A stretch of 64,000 bases of DNA from Paenibacillus sp. 19GGS1-52 (GTDB lineage Bacteria > Bacillota > Bacilli > Paenibacillales > Paenibacillaceae), in contig NZ_CP059724.1 of NCBI RefSeq assembly GCF_022369515.1, forward strand, positions 4,898,001 to 4,962,000, in the 5' to 3' direction. The translations under genes were made by a program, and so were the position numbers. Under the pieces are notes generated by a model. That model searched no databases. It saw only the letters and a list, made by a program, of their open reading frames with translations, and was not told where the DNA came from. Shown here in pieces: positions 25,063 to 33,621 of this stretch (position 1 is its first letter; each line of letters opens with the position of its first letter).

Positions 25063-26174
25063 GCATCCTCACCCTGTACTTAAATAATGCTAAGCAGCTT
25101 GAAGAACAAAGTGTATACCGGAGAATGATTATTGAAGGCCAGCGAATGGGGCTGGATGTTTTTGTGTTTACCCCTGCCGATGTGCATGCCAGCAAGGAAC
25201 AGATCCATGCGCTTGTCTATGATGTAAAAAGCGGAACCTGGTCGCGCAAATGGCGCTCCTTCCCGAATATGATCTATGACCGCTGCCGGATTCAGCGCAG
25301 CGAACGCTTCCAGCAGCTACTGCGCTTCCGTTCCCGCTACAATCATCTGACCTTTCTGAATCGTCCGCTGCGCAACAAATGGACGATTCACCAAACCTTT
25401 TCCCAGAAGCCCCGCTTTCGGCAGCATCTGCCGGAGACACTGCTCTACCAGTCCTCTGCCGACCTGCAACGAATGCTGAAGCATAGCCCGGTGATCTATG
25501 TTAAACCTGCCAACGGCACCGGGGGACGCGGCATCCTGAGAATTGAACGGCTGAAAGGTACCCGCAATGTATTTGATATTCAAGGCCGCCGCCAGGACCG
25601 CCGAATTATCGCGCCGCGAAAGGTTTCACAATCTCGACTCGAGAGCATTATCCGGCAATGGTGCCTCGGAGGACGTTTCCTGGTGCAGCAGGGCATCCCG
25701 CTGCGTCTGCCTAGCGGACGTTTCCACGACTATCGCATGCTGGTTCAGAAGAATGGCCAGGGCGTCTGGGAGCTAACCGGCATGGCTGGGCGCGTGGGTG
25801 CTGCCCGTAGTGTCACCTCCAATCTGCATGGCGGCGGACACGCCATTCGTGCAGAAATATTGCTGAAGCAGTGGCTGGGCAGTGAGGAAAAGACGGAGAA
25901 GGTGATGAAAACTGCGGAGAAGCTCGGCCTCGAAGCCGCAGCTTTCCTTGAAGACAGCTTCGGCGCGTTATGCGAACTTGCCCTGGACCTCGCCATTGAC
26001 CGTGAAGGAAAAATTTACGTGCTGGAGGTAAATCCCAAGCCCGCCCGCGAAGTATTCGCTCGGTCTGGAGACAGCAGTACTTATCGCAAAGCATTGGTGC
26101 GTCCGTTAGAATATGCGTTATGGATGTATAAGAACAAGAACACGCCGAGTTCGGCGAAGACGGTTGAGGAATAA
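25044..26174 (+). CDS. yheC: YheC-like ATP-grasp spore-coat-associated protein (short form, 3)
   Basis: 376 residues, last gene of the operon. GTG start at 25044 with AAGGTG upstream, overlapping the acetyltransferase gene by 19 bp. Motifs: GILTLYLNNAKQ start, NMIYDRCRIQRSERFQ, VYVKPANGTGGRGILRI, FHDYRMLVQKNGQGVWELTGM, ELALDLAIDREG and YVLEVNPKPAREVF. All metal and ATP ligands are present. A bidirectional terminator follows at once. Confidence 0.83.
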   Translation: MPQPVLGILTLYLNNAKQLEEQSVYRRMIIEGQRMGLDVFVFTPADVHASKEQIHALVYDVKSGTWSRKWRSFPNMIYDRCRIQRSERFQQLLRFRSRYNHLTFLNRPLRNKWTIHQTFSQKPRFRQHLPETLLYQSSADLQRMLKHSPVIYVKPANGTGGRGILRIERLKGTRNVFDIQGRRQDRRIIAPRKVSQSRLESIIRQWCLGGRFLVQQGIPLRLPSGRFHDYRMLVQKNGQGVWELTGMAGRVGAARSVTSNLHGGGHAIRAEILLKQWLGSEEKTEKVMKTAEKLGLEAAAFLEDSFGALCELALDLAIDREGKIYVLEVNPKPAREVFARSGDSSTYRKALVRPLEYALWMYKNKNTPSSAKTVEE

Positions 26175-26186
26175 ATGTAACAAACA

Positions 26187-26240
26187 CAAAAGAGGCAGAC
26201 CCGAGCAACCCATTCATGGCTGCCCAGATCTGCCCTTTTA
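26187..26240. terminator. Bidirectional terminator between yheC and the ABC lipoprotein gene
   Basis: AAAAGAGGCAGA (26188-26199) pairs with TCTGCCCTTTTA (26229-26240), with A and T tracts outside, between converging genes. Confidence 0.7.
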
Positions 26241-26262
26241 TTGTATGCACCTGCCTATTATC

Positions 26263-27981
26263 TTATTGCACGCCCTTCTTCTGCATATCTTCCAGGTGGC
26301 GCTGGTACATGACTTTCTCAGCTTTCTCAGCACCGACTTTATCCATCTGACTGATGAAATCTTTGTAGGCACTGTCGAAATCAGCATCGGATTCAGACAG
26401 AATCAGCTTAGGAATGGTTTTGTTCCAGAGATCCTTAACTTTGCCGTTTATAACGCCTTCAGGTGAAGATCCGTCCGGCTCCAGATTGTCCATACCCAGG
26501 GAGTAGCTATCGAAATTATATTTCTCCAGCAGTTTGGCAGCGGCAAATTGTTCTGGCTGCTGTTCCTGGAAGTCACGTGCGGAGGCATCATCCCAGACTT
26601 TACCAGCACGCATCAAGAGTGTCGAATCATTGAAGCCGTATTGAGCGTTAAAGGCGTTGTTGTCTTTAAGCGACAAATCGATGATTTCCTGCTTGTATTT
26701 CGGCAGACCGTCAACCATGTCGTAAGTTTCGCCTTCTTTACCGTAACGTGCATCCATTTGTCCTTCATCAGACCAGGCATACTCGGCAAAACGGATAATG
26801 CGTTCCGGATCTTTCGCATTCTTGGTAATGAAGAAGCCCTGCCAGCCCATCAGACGTGAAGCAGCATATTTCGGATCCTGGCCATTGGCTTGAAGTCCGC
26901 CGATAATGGTGTATTTCTGATCCGCACCAAGCGTGCTCTCAATCTTAGGATTGTATTGGGTATACATATTATTCATGTATTGGGAAGCGGTTGCATATTG
27001 CGCACCGTACAGCTTCTCTTCATACTGTTCCTGCTTGTAGATAAGCAGCTGTGAATCGAACAGACCATTGCGGTACAGCTGATTCATGTAGCGGAAGGAA
27101 TCAATAAAGCCTTTATTCCGCATAGGGTATTCAACGATCTGCTGATCATCTTTGATCCGTTCCTCCAGCAAATTCGGTGCGAAGGAGCTGATCAGGAAGT
27201 TCATCGATAAGCTGCCGCCGAAGCCGTTCTTGGCAACATCGAAGTTTTCTACCCCAACCGGACTGACATCGGGATATTTTTCTTTGGCCAGCTTGAGGGC
27301 GTTCATCAGATCATCCGTTGTTTTAAGTTCCGGACTGCCGATAGCCTTGTAAATATCCGAACGGAAGAACCAAGGACGAATCGGTGTAATCGGCACGCCG
27401 CTTGTCAGTCTGTCGGCTGTCTCAAACAGGTTCGGCAGATACCAGAGCTTGCCGTTGATCGAATGATATTTCACCATATCCGGATCAAGCATAGTCTTGA
27501 GTTCCGGAGCATATTTATCCATCAGCTCATCCATGGAATATACCATACCGTTGTTGATCAGCTTCATAACAGCAGGGTTGTTCCAGTCCAGCATGATCGT
27601 ATCAGGCAGGTCACCGGAGGCAATCATCGTGTTCAGATAGTCATCATCGTTCCCAGTGGCCAGCTTGCGGTCAATGGTCACGCCTGTTTTTTCTGTAGCG
27701 AGCTTCATGGCAAATTGATCTTTCCACAGATAAGCAGAAGCCCAGTTGCCGTAGAAATATTGGGTGAATTTAAACGGCGATGTATCCTGCTTCCATGATG
27801 CTTGCGCTCCAGCCGTGTCTGTTCCTGTATTCGCAGGTTCCGCTGAAGCATTCGCAGCCGGAGTATTGCCAGTCGCATTGTTGTCAGCAGCATTGTTACC
27901 GGTATTATTAGAACTGCAGCCTGCCAGCAGAGTGACAGCGAGTAAAGCAGCAGCCATACCTTTTGTGCCTTTCTTTCTCAT
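26263..27981 (-). CDS. Sugar ABC transporter substrate-binding lipoprotein (LplA-like)
   Basis: 572-residue extracellular binding protein anchored by lipid. Starts at MRKKGTKGMAAALL with lipobox LLAGCSS (Cys at about 22), then a low-complexity Asn/Thr/Ala spacer, then the large binding domain. Length and motifs (DDYLNTMIASGDLPDTIMLDWNNP) fit the LplA/oligosaccharide-binding group common in Paenibacillus. The start at 27981 uses GGGAGG; the frame has an earlier start five codons up. Third and last gene of the permease operon; no ATPase gene is nearby, so it probably shares an MsmX-like ATPase. Confidence 0.87.
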   Translation of the reverse strand: MRKKGTKGMAAALLAVTLLAGCSSNNTGNNAADNNATGNTPAANASAEPANTGTDTAGAQASWKQDTSPFKFTQYFYGNWASAYLWKDQFAMKLATEKTGVTIDRKLATGNDDDYLNTMIASGDLPDTIMLDWNNPAVMKLINNGMVYSMDELMDKYAPELKTMLDPDMVKYHSINGKLWYLPNLFETADRLTSGVPITPIRPWFFRSDIYKAIGSPELKTTDDLMNALKLAKEKYPDVSPVGVENFDVAKNGFGGSLSMNFLISSFAPNLLEERIKDDQQIVEYPMRNKGFIDSFRYMNQLYRNGLFDSQLLIYKQEQYEEKLYGAQYATASQYMNNMYTQYNPKIESTLGADQKYTIIGGLQANGQDPKYAASRLMGWQGFFITKNAKDPERIIRFAEYAWSDEGQMDARYGKEGETYDMVDGLPKYKQEIIDLSLKDNNAFNAQYGFNDSTLLMRAGKVWDDASARDFQEQQPEQFAAAKLLEKYNFDSYSLGMDNLEPDGSSPEGVINGKVKDLWNKTIPKLILSESDADFDSAYKDFISQMDKVGAEKAEKVMYQRHLEDMQKKGVQ

Positions 27982-28044
27982 ACATTGACCTCCCATAAAA
28001 TGAAATCTATATACTTAAACAGCCGAAGCCGTTAAAGCCGTGTT

Positions 28045-28923
28045 TTATCCTTTGACCGAACCAATCATGACACCCTGCACAAAATATTTCTGTACGAAGG
28101 GATAAGTAAATACGATCGGCAGTGTGGTAATGACCATGGTGGCCAGTTTAAGCGATTGCGCGGATACTGAGCCCAGGCCCAGGTTGCTGGCCATCAGACT
28201 GACGTTGCTGTTGGAGCTGATGATCTGCATCAGGATCTGCTGCAGCGTGAGCAGGTGGTCATTCCCGAACAACATAGCATCATACCAGGAGTTCCAGTGG
28301 AACACTGCATTGTAGAGAGCCACAGTAGCAAGCACAGGCTTGGATACCGGCAGGACCAGCTGCCAGAAAATCCGCAAATCGTTGGCACCGTCTATTTTGG
28401 CCGATTCTTCAATTTCCTTGGGCAGGGCCCTGAAGAAGGTCAGCATGATAATGGCATTAAATACATTGAAGAGATTCGGGATAATGTAGACCAGAAAGCT
28501 CCCTTTAAGATGCAGATACTTGGCCACGACGAGATAATAAGGAATAATACCGCCGCTGAAATACATGGTGACAATAGCCATCATCAGGAAAATACTCCGT
28601 CCCATAAGCTCTGTCTTCGATACACCGTAAGCAAAGGCAGCTGTAAACAATACTGCAGTTGCTGTTCCGGCAATGGTTCTGGCGATGGTGACCAGAAAGG
28701 CATGGCCCATCCGGTCGTCCTGGAACACTACTTTATAATTCTCCATGGAGAACACGCGCGGCCAGAAGGCAATCCCTCCGCGTGCAGCATCCGTGGGATC
28801 GTTAAGCGAAGTAATTACAATATTATAAAATGGATAGAGTGTCATAATGCAGAGTGCCAGCAGGACCACAACATTTAGAATATCGAAGGCTCGCTCCGGC
28901 CAGCTTTTTGAATAAGTTAACAT
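28045..28923 (-). CDS. Carbohydrate ABC transporter permease (LplC/YtcP-like)
   Basis: 292-residue inner permease with six hydrophobic segments. It has the SMENYKVVF start of the periplasmic loop and the EAA loop EESAKIDGANDLRIFWQLVLPVSKP that docks the ATPase. The C-terminal QKYFVQGVMIGSVKG ending is the hallmark of this permease family. It starts 13 bp downstream of the partner permease. Imports an oligosaccharide, substrate not identifiable. Confidence 0.9.
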   Translation of the reverse strand: MLTYSKSWPERAFDILNVVVLLALCIMTLYPFYNIVITSLNDPTDAARGGIAFWPRVFSMENYKVVFQDDRMGHAFLVTIARTIAGTATAVLFTAAFAYGVSKTELMGRSIFLMMAIVTMYFSGGIIPYYLVVAKYLHLKGSFLVYIIPNLFNVFNAIIMLTFFRALPKEIEESAKIDGANDLRIFWQLVLPVSKPVLATVALYNAVFHWNSWYDAMLFGNDHLLTLQQILMQIISSNSNVSLMASNLGLGSVSAQSLKLATMVITTLPIVFTYPFVQKYFVQGVMIGSVKG

Positions 28924-28936
28924 GATGTTCCGCCTC

Positions 28937-29857
28937 CTAGAACAAGCTCTCTTTGGTTATTTTGCGTGAAGAATAGTTAGCAATATACATAAGCACGAAG
29001 GCTACGATGGATTGGAACAGTCCAATGGCGGTACCGTAGGAGAATCTGCCTGTAACAAGCCCAGTCTTGTAAGAATACACGGACAGCACGTTTGCTGCAT
29101 CCTGGGTCATCGAATTCTGCATCAGATACATCTGGTCAAAGTTCGAGTTGATGAGACCGCCCACAGAGAGAATCAACAAGATAATGATCGTCGGCTTCAG
29201 CGAAGGCAGTGTAATGTGCCAGATCCGCCGGAACCGGTTCGCTCCGTCCACAATTGCCGCTTCATACAGCTGAGGGTCGATCCCCGCAATCGCTGCCAGA
29301 TAGATGATGGAATTCCAACCGATGTTCTTCCAAACTTCTGTGAATACAACCAGTGTGAGAAAGGTGTGTGGGCTGCCCATCATCATGGTATCGCTTCCAA
29401 TAATGCCGGTACTTACCAGCATCTTGCTGACAATCCCGGTCTCCGGATCAAGCAGGGTGTACATTAAGCCGACTACCAGCACCCAGGATACGAAATATGG
29501 CAAATAGGTCAGGGACTGAACAATCCGCTTGAACCGTTTAAACACCAGCTCGTTCAGCAGGATCGACAGAATGATAGGTGCTGGGAAACCAAATACCAGC
29601 TTGGCAATACTGATCTTTAACGTATTGGTCAGCGATTCCATAAACGTCGGATCATTGAACAATTCTCTAAAATTCGCCAATCCCGTCCAGGGACTGTTGA
29701 TAAACCCCTGAAAAGGTGTATATTCCTTGAAGGAAATAATCACACCATACATCGGGATATAGTTAAAAATAATCATCCACAATACAGCTGGCAGCGTTAA
29801 CAACATGAGATACCTCTGATGCCAAAACCGCTTGGATAAGGCAGGCAAACTGCTCAT
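28937..29857 (-). CDS. Carbohydrate ABC transporter permease (LplB-like)
   Basis: 306-residue partner permease. The start at 29857 (MSSLPALSKRFW) is chosen for AAAGGAT 8 bp upstream; the frame runs 28 codons further but without an RBS. Six hydrophobic segments, with the first-loop stretch MYGVIISFKEYTPFQGF and the EAA loop YEAAIVDGANRFRRIWHITLPSLKPT. It forms the channel with the 28045-28923 product. The two-component genes directly upstream are the likely regulators. Confidence 0.9.
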   Translation of the reverse strand: MSSLPALSKRFWHQRYLMLLTLPAVLWMIIFNYIPMYGVIISFKEYTPFQGFINSPWTGLANFRELFNDPTFMESLTNTLKISIAKLVFGFPAPIILSILLNELVFKRFKRIVQSLTYLPYFVSWVLVVGLMYTLLDPETGIVSKMLVSTGIIGSDTMMMGSPHTFLTLVVFTEVWKNIGWNSIIYLAAIAGIDPQLYEAAIVDGANRFRRIWHITLPSLKPTIIILLILSVGGLINSNFDQMYLMQNSMTQDAANVLSVYSYKTGLVTGRFSYGTAIGLFQSIVAFVLMYIANYSSRKITKESLF

Positions 29858-30041
29858 AAGATACATCCTTTCTCTGCTCTCGCATTCTCTTTTCTCTCTA
29901 TGTCTTATTATAGAATCCCGCATTCCAGGGTTATATATCAAAAATGAACGCGGGTATCAGAATCCCACGATTTTTGAAAGCGCTGTCTTCATGAGGTGGC
30001 ATATTCCTCTCGGCCAGTTGAATATCCGGTGCACAGCATGC

Positions 30042-30077
30042 CAAAAAGCCCCAATCGCCTTCCTGGCGATTGAGGCA
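30042..30077 (-). terminator. Terminator after the response regulator gene
   Basis: On the minus strand GCCTCAATCGCC and GGCGATTGGGGC form a strong stem around AGGAA, followed by TTTTT. It separates the regulator transcript from the transporter operon. Confidence 0.85.
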
Positions 30078-30105
30078 ACACTCAAATTCCATGCATGTTC
30101 AACCC

Positions 30106-31737
30106 TTAGCGTTGTACGAATTCCCTGTACTCTCCGGGTGTCATTCCATATACCTGTTTATACAGAAGTCCGAAATACGATGCATTCGGAATACCGATCT
30201 GTTCAGCAACTACAGAGATACGCTGCTTGGTGGTACGCAGCATTTCCTCTGCCTGTTGAAGCCTGAATTCCTGAATATATTCACTCGGCGTCTTACCTGT
30301 CTTCTTCTTGAATATCATGCCTAGGTGGTTAGGGGAGACAAAGACCTCACCGGCTAAATAGGCAAGACTCAGATCCTGGTTCCCGTACTGTTCCTCGATT
30401 AGCACAATGACCCGATTAATCAGATAATCATCCTTGCGGTTCCGCTTCTCTTCCGGAAGCCGGGCCATCTCATCCATTACTTCTGCAGTATAAGTTCTCA
30501 TTTCCTTGAGCTGCTTACATGCCAGCAGAGCCTCCATATGATCAGTAGCTGCAGCCGTTGCAGTTTTGGCTGCAGGCATTGCAATGGATGAACAGCTCTC
30601 GATTACACCGCTGAGCAAAGACGCGATATAGGATCTTCCTGCTCCGGGGTGAACGGCAAGGCAACTGAACAGCTCATCCATTACCGGTCCGCCTGGTTTT
30701 CCGCTTCCGAGGTCATACCTTAAACGCTTGGCAAGCTCACGGAAATGGCTGGTGAACACCTCAGACCCAAGACTGAACTGCTTCCTGGCGAACTGCTCCT
30801 CATCTGCGGTAATCACTCCATACAGATCATTAAACACTGCATAGTTAAATGTGTTCTGTGCATCCCGGAATGATTCATAGATGAATTCCAGCTGCTCTAC
30901 CGAAGAGCCGGTGCCCAGTGTCCATCTGTCTGGCCCCTCCTTCTCCTGTGCGGATTCCGCCCTACCCGCCACGGACAGGTTCAGCACTTGGAGAAGCTTA
31001 CCGGCTAGCTGTGCCTGCTCCCCGGTTTCTGCATGCTGCAAGGGGATGAGCAGAGTGAAGGACACCTGCTCCCCCTGTCCGACTGAATATACAAGAACCT
31101 GCCGCCCCAGAATCCTTCCGGCAAGCTGCTCCATCTGCTGGGTATCCAGCATCAGTGAGTTGACTGGCTGCGAACAAATCCATACGGAGAAGGCTTCTTC
31201 CTCGAGGTAACCGCTGCTCCGCAACTCGCTGATGGTTTCCCGTTTCGCCTCCTCGTCCCCACGGCCCAGCAGCAGATCCATCACCCGCTGCCGCAGCGAG
31301 ATCTGGTGAACCGCATCTTTTTCCAGCAACAGAAGTTCCTGTTCCCTCTGCTTCGTGCGGATCTCCTTACAGCTCTGAACGACTTTGAGCATCGTGCTGA
31401 GCATTTCTTCTTCGCCTACCGGCTTAAGCACATAATCCACAGCGCCAAACCGCAACGCTTCCCGGGCATATTCGAAATCATCGTAACCGGTCAGCACTAC
31501 AATCCGCACGTCACGAAGCTGCTCCATGATCAGTTTGGCCATTTCAATCCCGCTGCGGCCAGGCATTTGAATATCTGTAATGATAATATCCGGCTTCATC
31601 TCCAGGGCCTTGTCCATTCCCTCGATTCCGTCCGAAGCAGTCTCCACTACAGAGATGCCTAAGGATTCCCAATCCAGAAATATGGCCAGACCTTCCCTCT
31701 CCCAACGTTCATCCTCGACAATAAGCATTTTAAGCAT
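30106..31737 (-). CDS. AraC-type response regulator (YesN-like)
   Basis: 543-residue cytosolic transcription factor. Receiver domain 1-120 with phospho-acceptor Asp55 in IIITDIQMPG and the conserved Lys in DYVLKPVG; a long middle region (about 130-430); and an AraC double HTH at the end (LSLAYLAGEVFVSPNHLGMIFKKKTGKTPSEYIQEFR, YFGLLYKQVYGMTPGEYR). It overlaps the kinase gene by 8 bp, so the two are made together. It should activate the transporter operon downstream. Confidence 0.92.
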   Translation of the reverse strand: MLKMLIVEDERWEREGLAIFLDWESLGISVVETASDGIEGMDKALEMKPDIIITDIQMPGRSGIEMAKLIMEQLRDVRIVVLTGYDDFEYAREALRFGAVDYVLKPVGEEEMLSTMLKVVQSCKEIRTKQREQELLLLEKDAVHQISLRQRVMDLLLGRGDEEAKRETISELRSSGYLEEEAFSVWICSQPVNSLMLDTQQMEQLAGRILGRQVLVYSVGQGEQVSFTLLIPLQHAETGEQAQLAGKLLQVLNLSVAGRAESAQEKEGPDRWTLGTGSSVEQLEFIYESFRDAQNTFNYAVFNDLYGVITADEEQFARKQFSLGSEVFTSHFRELAKRLRYDLGSGKPGGPVMDELFSCLAVHPGAGRSYIASLLSGVIESCSSIAMPAAKTATAAATDHMEALLACKQLKEMRTYTAEVMDEMARLPEEKRNRKDDYLINRVIVLIEEQYGNQDLSLAYLAGEVFVSPNHLGMIFKKKTGKTPSEYIQEFRLQQAEEMLRTTKQRISVVAEQIGIPNASYFGLLYKQVYGMTPGEYREFVQR

Positions 31738-33532
31738 TTTTTATCCCCCTGGCTGTAAAAGAAAGGGTGATCACCGTTCCAATCCCCTGTCTGCTGTAAA
31801 GTTCAATATGCTGGGATTCCCCATAATAAGCTTGAAGACGCCTTTTAATATTGGCAATAGCAAATCCGCTTCCTTTGGTATTAATGTTTCTCCCTTCTAT
31901 CACATCCTGCCTCATATCCGGCGACATGCCTACACCATCGTCGATGATGCGGATGACAACGAGATCGTCCTCCAGGGCTGCTTTTATGATAATCGTCCCG
32001 TGTGAACGCTTGGGTTCAATGCCGTGGATCAGCGCATTCTCTACAAGCGGCTGCACAATATTCTTCAGTGTATAGCAGCTTCTGACCTGCTCATCCACCT
32101 CAAAAACAGCATCAAACCGGTCTTCGAACCTGAATTTCTGAATTGCCAGATAAGCACCCACCATATCCAGCTCGTTGGCTACCAAGGTCTCAGAATTCCC
32201 CTTGTTCAGTACCAGCCGATAGAATTTGGCCATGGAATCCGACAGCTTCACAATATCCGGCACCTTGGCTTTGCGGGCAACCCAGGATATTGTAGCAAGC
32301 GTGTTGTACAGAAAATGAGGATTAATCTGGGATTCCAGCGCTTTTAATTCGGCATCTTTTTCCAGCAGCTCGGATTTGTACACGGTTTCAACTAGATCAT
32401 GGATTCTGCTCGTCATATGATTGAAGCTGAGCGCCATCTGGGTGAACTCGTCATTCCACACAACTGGAACGGATACATCAATCGACCCTTCACGCACCTG
32501 CTTCATCGCTTTGAGCAGCACTTTCATGCGGGACAGCAGCTTCACTGTCAAATAATATACCAGCAGGCTGAGGATAATAAGTGCAGCAATTAACACAATG
32601 AAGCTGGTCTGGATCGACTGGTTCACTTTATCCACGAAGTTGCTGACCGGGAAGACACCTACAAGGCGGAGGTCCGGACCGGTAAGCGGGATGGAGATCA
32701 CAATGGATCTTACCCCTTCTATTGTTGCCAAGGTATTCAGCTTACTGTTATTTCCGGGCAGCACCGCTCTGAGCTGTTTGGTCGTCTCATCGGACAGCTG
32801 GGTAGTATTATTGGAGGCAACCCGGCTATTACTGTCCATAACGAGAACGCTTCCAACATCCGGGTTTGCATCCTCCAGCGGCTGGAACAGCACGCTTTGT
32901 GTTACTTCAATCTCGACCAGGCCGTTCACCTCGTTATTGCGTCCGGAGAGAATCTTCCTGTTATACGAGAAGACATCCGCTTTGGCTTCCACGTCAGGCC
33001 TCGTGGTCAGCAGTTTCTCTAAATGCAGCCCCCGCCAGTTTGTGGATTTCTGGGAATCATGCATGAAACTTGTATACTCTTCATCCCCGCGCATCCGCTT
33101 CATACTGTAGAATCCGTCATAAAGCTCGAAGATTTCAGGAATCGTTGGATTATTCATATATACATGAATCGAGTGAATGTACGTGTTCTGCCTCATAATG
33201 TTGTCTACGATCGGGGCAACGTTATAGCGGTAGTCCTGAAGCTGAAAGCTCTCATTGATAAACGCACTGTCCAGCAGCGTTTGAATCCTTGAGTCAAAGG
33301 CGATAATCTGCGAGATGTTCTCGATCATGCTCACTTTCTCATCTATGCTGGTTTTTGTTTGAAGAAGGTTCTGTTCCATCACACTTCGCGCCTGAGAAAT
33401 GGCCGAATTGTAGGCCTGGAAATAAAGGATAACGCCTGTTATTGTAGAAGAAAGCATTAAAATCAAAACAAAGACCCCTACAAACTTTGAGGTCACACTC
33501 CAGTTGTGAAAGACTCGGGTGATGCGCTTCAT
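31730..33532 (-). CDS. Sensor histidine kinase (YesM-like)
   Basis: 600-residue membrane kinase. A first span at about 15-38, an extracellular sensing region (40-295), a second span at about 298-322 and a HAMP linker lead to the kinase: the His_kinase motif SQINPHFLYNTLATISW holds the phosphorylated His, then LVENALIHGIEPK (N box) and DDGVGMS (G box). It probably senses the sugar outside the cell and phosphorylates the regulator encoded downstream. The start follows GGGGGT at an acceptable distance. Confidence 0.92.
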   Translation of the reverse strand: MKRITRVFHNWSVTSKFVGVFVLILMLSSTITGVILYFQAYNSAISQARSVMEQNLLQTKTSIDEKVSMIENISQIIAFDSRIQTLLDSAFINESFQLQDYRYNVAPIVDNIMRQNTYIHSIHVYMNNPTIPEIFELYDGFYSMKRMRGDEEYTSFMHDSQKSTNWRGLHLEKLLTTRPDVEAKADVFSYNRKILSGRNNEVNGLVEIEVTQSVLFQPLEDANPDVGSVLVMDSNSRVASNNTTQLSDETTKQLRAVLPGNNSKLNTLATIEGVRSIVISIPLTGPDLRLVGVFPVSNFVDKVNQSIQTSFIVLIAALIILSLLVYYLTVKLLSRMKVLLKAMKQVREGSIDVSVPVVWNDEFTQMALSFNHMTSRIHDLVETVYKSELLEKDAELKALESQINPHFLYNTLATISWVARKAKVPDIVKLSDSMAKFYRLVLNKGNSETLVANELDMVGAYLAIQKFRFEDRFDAVFEVDEQVRSCYTLKNIVQPLVENALIHGIEPKRSHGTIIIKAALEDDLVVIRIIDDGVGMSPDMRQDVIEGRNINTKGSGFAIANIKRRLQAYYGESQHIELYSRQGIGTVITLSFTARGIKNA

Positions 33533-33621
33533 GAACCATTAGACCCCCATTTGTCCAAACTCCACCCTATCGTATCATCGGACTTGAGAATAGTAAATCC
33601 ACCCTTACTTTGAGACACCGC

